Assembly: GCA_038200385.1 (NCBI GenBank)
Contig: JBBPYA010000082.1
Location: 1 to 7,978 of the forward strand
Direction: 5' to 3'
Length of the DNA stretch: 7,978 nucleotides
Source: JBBPYA01 sp038200385
GTDB lineage: Bacteria > Actinomycetota > Actinomycetes > Mycobacteriales > Geodermatophilaceae
This document shows, in pieces, positions 6,487 to 7,978 of the stretch (its first letter is position 1; each line of letters starts with the position of its first letter). The notes beneath the pieces are model-generated. The model had not been told where the DNA came from. It did not search any database and saw only the letters and a program-made list of their open reading frames with translations. A program made the position numbers and the translations under genes.

Positions 6487-7316
6487 CCGCCACCGCCACG
6501 CGCCCCTCCACCGCACTGCCATCACTGCTGACGGTGTCCAGGTCGCGGGTCCGCGTGGAACTGCTCAGCTTCTTCCGGGAGCGCCAGGCCGTCGTCTTCG
6601 TGCTCTTCTTCCCCATCATTCTGCTGGTGGTCTTCGGCGCCGTCTTCGGCGGCAACAACGAGATCGCCCCCGGGGTTCAGTTCATCCAGTACTTCGTGGC
6701 CGGCATGATCGCCGCCGGACTCCTCAGCGCCAGCTTCCAGAACCTCGCCATCGAGATCCCGATCGAGCGCGACAACGGCTACCTCAAGCGGTTGGCCGGC
6801 ACGCCGATGCCCAAGGCCGCCTACTTCATCGGCAAGGTCGTGCTCGTCGGGGTGATCGCGGTGATCCAGACCACCCTGCTGCTCGTGATCGGTGTCCTGC
6901 TGTACGGCGTCACGCTGCCGACCGGCCTGCAGACCTGGCTGGACTTCGCCTGGATCGCTGTACTCGGGATCACCGCCTGCACGCTGCTGGGCATCGCGTT
7001 CTCCAGCCTGCCGAAGAACGGCAAGTCCGCCCCGGCCATCGTGTCCCCGATCGCGATCGTGTTGCAGTTCATCTCCGGGGTGTTCTTCGTGTTCAGCCAG
7101 CTGCCGAGCTGGATGCAGACGGTGGCCGCGATCTTCCCGCTGAAGTGGATGACCCAGGGGATGCGGTCGGTGTTCCTGCCCGACGTCGCGCAGGCAGCCG
7201 AACCCGCCGGATCCTGGGAGCTGGGGCGGATCGCCCTCGTGCTGGGCGTGTGGTGCGTCGTCGGGTTGGCGCTGTGCCTGCTGACGTTCCGCTGGCGGAC
7301 CCGCACCGACGGCTGA
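6483..7316 (+). CDS. ABC-2 type exporter membrane subunit
   Basis: Membrane partner of the ATPase just upstream. It has 277 residues from GTG 6483, which overlaps the ATPase stop in GTGA and has GGAG at 6472-6475, 7 bases ahead. About six hydrophobic segments are visible: residues 37-57, 67-87, 113-141, 153-175, 182-206 and 248-268. This matches the six-helix ABC2_membrane fold. The motif IERDNGYLKRLAGTPMP (94-110) between helices 2 and 3 is characteristic of DrrB-like and bacitracin- or daunorubicin-type exporter permeases. The frame is open far upstream inside the ATPase gene, but that upstream reading is Arg/Pro/Gly-rich shadow sequence. Four bases separate its stop from the kinase start. 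Confidence 0.92.
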   Translation: MTATATRPSTALPSLLTVSRSRVRVELLSFFRERQAVVFVLFFPIILLVVFGAVFGGNNEIAPGVQFIQYFVAGMIAAGLLSASFQNLAIEIPIERDNGYLKRLAGTPMPKAAYFIGKVVLVGVIAVIQTTLLLVIGVLLYGVTLPTGLQTWLDFAWIAVLGITACTLLGIAFSSLPKNGKSAPAIVSPIAIVLQFISGVFFVFSQLPSWMQTVAAIFPLKWMTQGMRSVFLPDVAQAAEPAGSWELGRIALVLGVWCVVGLALCLLTFRWRTRTDG

Positions 7317-7320
7317 TGAC

Positions 7321-7978
7321 GTGACCGGCTCCGCCGTGCCGCCGCTAGGCCCGGACAGCGCCCTGGAACGGGGGCACTTCTGGGAGCGCACCGTGCTGGG
7401 GTGGCACCTGGCCTTCGCCGGGTTGCTCGTGGTCGCCGCCGGTGCCGGGCTCGTCGACGAGACGGCCTCCTGGCCGGCCAGGGCGGCGGCGATCGGCCTG
7501 CTCGCGCTGTGGGGTGTGTGGTACGGCGTGGCCGGTCGGCGGCTCTGGGACGAACCGAGCCCGCGACGGCAGATCTACGTGGCCGGCATGATCGCGCTGT
7601 GCCTGGGCGCGGCCGCCGCCGTCCCCGCGACGAGCCTGAGCCTGTTCGCGGCGATCCCGCAGATCTACGCCTGCATTCGGCGGATGCGGTGGGCGGTCCT
7701 GTCCGTTTTGGTGTTGTTCGGCGGCTTCTTCCTGGTCCTGGCCGCCCGCGGTGCCGCAGCCGACGTACTGGTCCAGCTCGGCTTCTCCGCGCTGTTCTCG
7801 CTGGTGATCGGGTCCTGGATCGGCGGCATCATCGCGCAGAGCCGGCAGCGGGCGGAGCTGATCACGCAGTTGCGGCAGACCCGCGAGGAGCTCAGCGCCG
7901 CGCAGCGGCGGCACGGCGCGCTGGCCGAACGGGAGCGGCTCTCGCGCGACATCCACGACACCATCGCGCAGGGTTTCA
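7321..7978 (+). CDS. Sensor histidine kinase, NarL/DesK type (HisKA_3), 5' part
   Basis: Membrane sensor kinase expected to phosphorylate a LuxR/NarL-type response regulator. From GTG 7321 the frame is open to the window end (219 full codons), so the ATPase domain is missing from view. The N-terminal 175 residues are mostly hydrophobic: about 28-45, 55-72, 87-103, 107-118, 124-143 and 151-175. Loops are short and there is no extracytoplasmic sensor domain, as in intramembrane-sensing kinases of the DesK/LiaS kind. A charged, probably coiled-coil linker (about 176-206, rich in Gln, Arg and Glu) leads to the H-box RERLSRDIHDTIAQGF, with the phosphoacceptor at His212. The start lies 4 bases after the exporter stop with only a weak ribosome site, so coupling to the upstream gene is likely. 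A GTG at 7336 is an alternative start. A link between the kinase and this exporter is inferred from position. Confidence 0.9.
   Translation, partial: MTGSAVPPLGPDSALERGHFWERTVLGWHLAFAGLLVVAAGAGLVDETASWPARAAAIGLLALWGVWYGVAGRRLWDEPSPRRQIYVAGMIALCLGAAAAVPATSLSLFAAIPQIYACIRRMRWAVLSVLVLFGGFFLVLAARGAAADVLVQLGFSALFSLVIGSWIGGIIAQSRQRAELITQLRQTREELSAAQRRHGALAERERLSRDIHDTIAQGF

Noticed and set aside
1..7978. CRISPR array, tRNA, rRNA, insertion sequence or phage attachment site
   Set aside because: No regularly spaced repeats, tRNA-like cloverleaf, transposase or integrase motifs were seen on either strand.

Overview
The window is very GC-rich. Its genes use GTG starts freely and stack with 4-base GTGA stop/start overlaps, and the cytidine deaminase carries a CAEC motif I know from mycobacterial enzymes. 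All this points to a high-GC actinobacterium (Actinomycetia); genus cannot be told from the sequence. Every convincing gene is on the + strand and there is almost no non-coding DNA.

Module 1 (1-5516) is a nucleoside uptake and pyrimidine salvage operon. In order: the 3' part of a double-NBD ABC ATPase of the NupO/YufO (BMP-family) type; two permeases of the NupP/NupQ type (BPD_transp_2); cytidine deaminase (cdd); thymidine/pyrimidine-nucleoside phosphorylase (deoA/pdp type); and a small cupin. The logic is import, deamination of (deoxy)cytidine to (deoxy)uridine, then phosphorolysis to base plus (deoxy)ribose-1-phosphate. A BmpA-like lipoprotein gene is expected upstream of the window.

Module 2 (about 5635-7978) starts after a 118-bp structured gap. 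It holds a DrrA/CcmA-type ABC ATPase, an ABC-2 membrane subunit, and a NarL/DesK-type (HisKA_3) sensor histidine kinase cut off by the window end just after its phosphoacceptor His. This is the usual actinobacterial layout of an ABC-2 exporter with an adjacent two-component system; a response regulator is expected just beyond the window.

The oddest place is the permease 1/permease 2 junction (about 2080-2380). Permease 1 has no stop in its frame until 2380, deep inside permease 2. Permease 2 has no ATG, GTG or TTG in its frame ahead of its first membrane helix. One extra base in a C-run would fix both faults; one base fewer would fuse the two permeases. This is either a sequencing error, a real frameshift, or unusual translational coupling. 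I see no RNA gene, CRISPR array, insertion sequence or phage feature, and no clear sign of a wholly new system.
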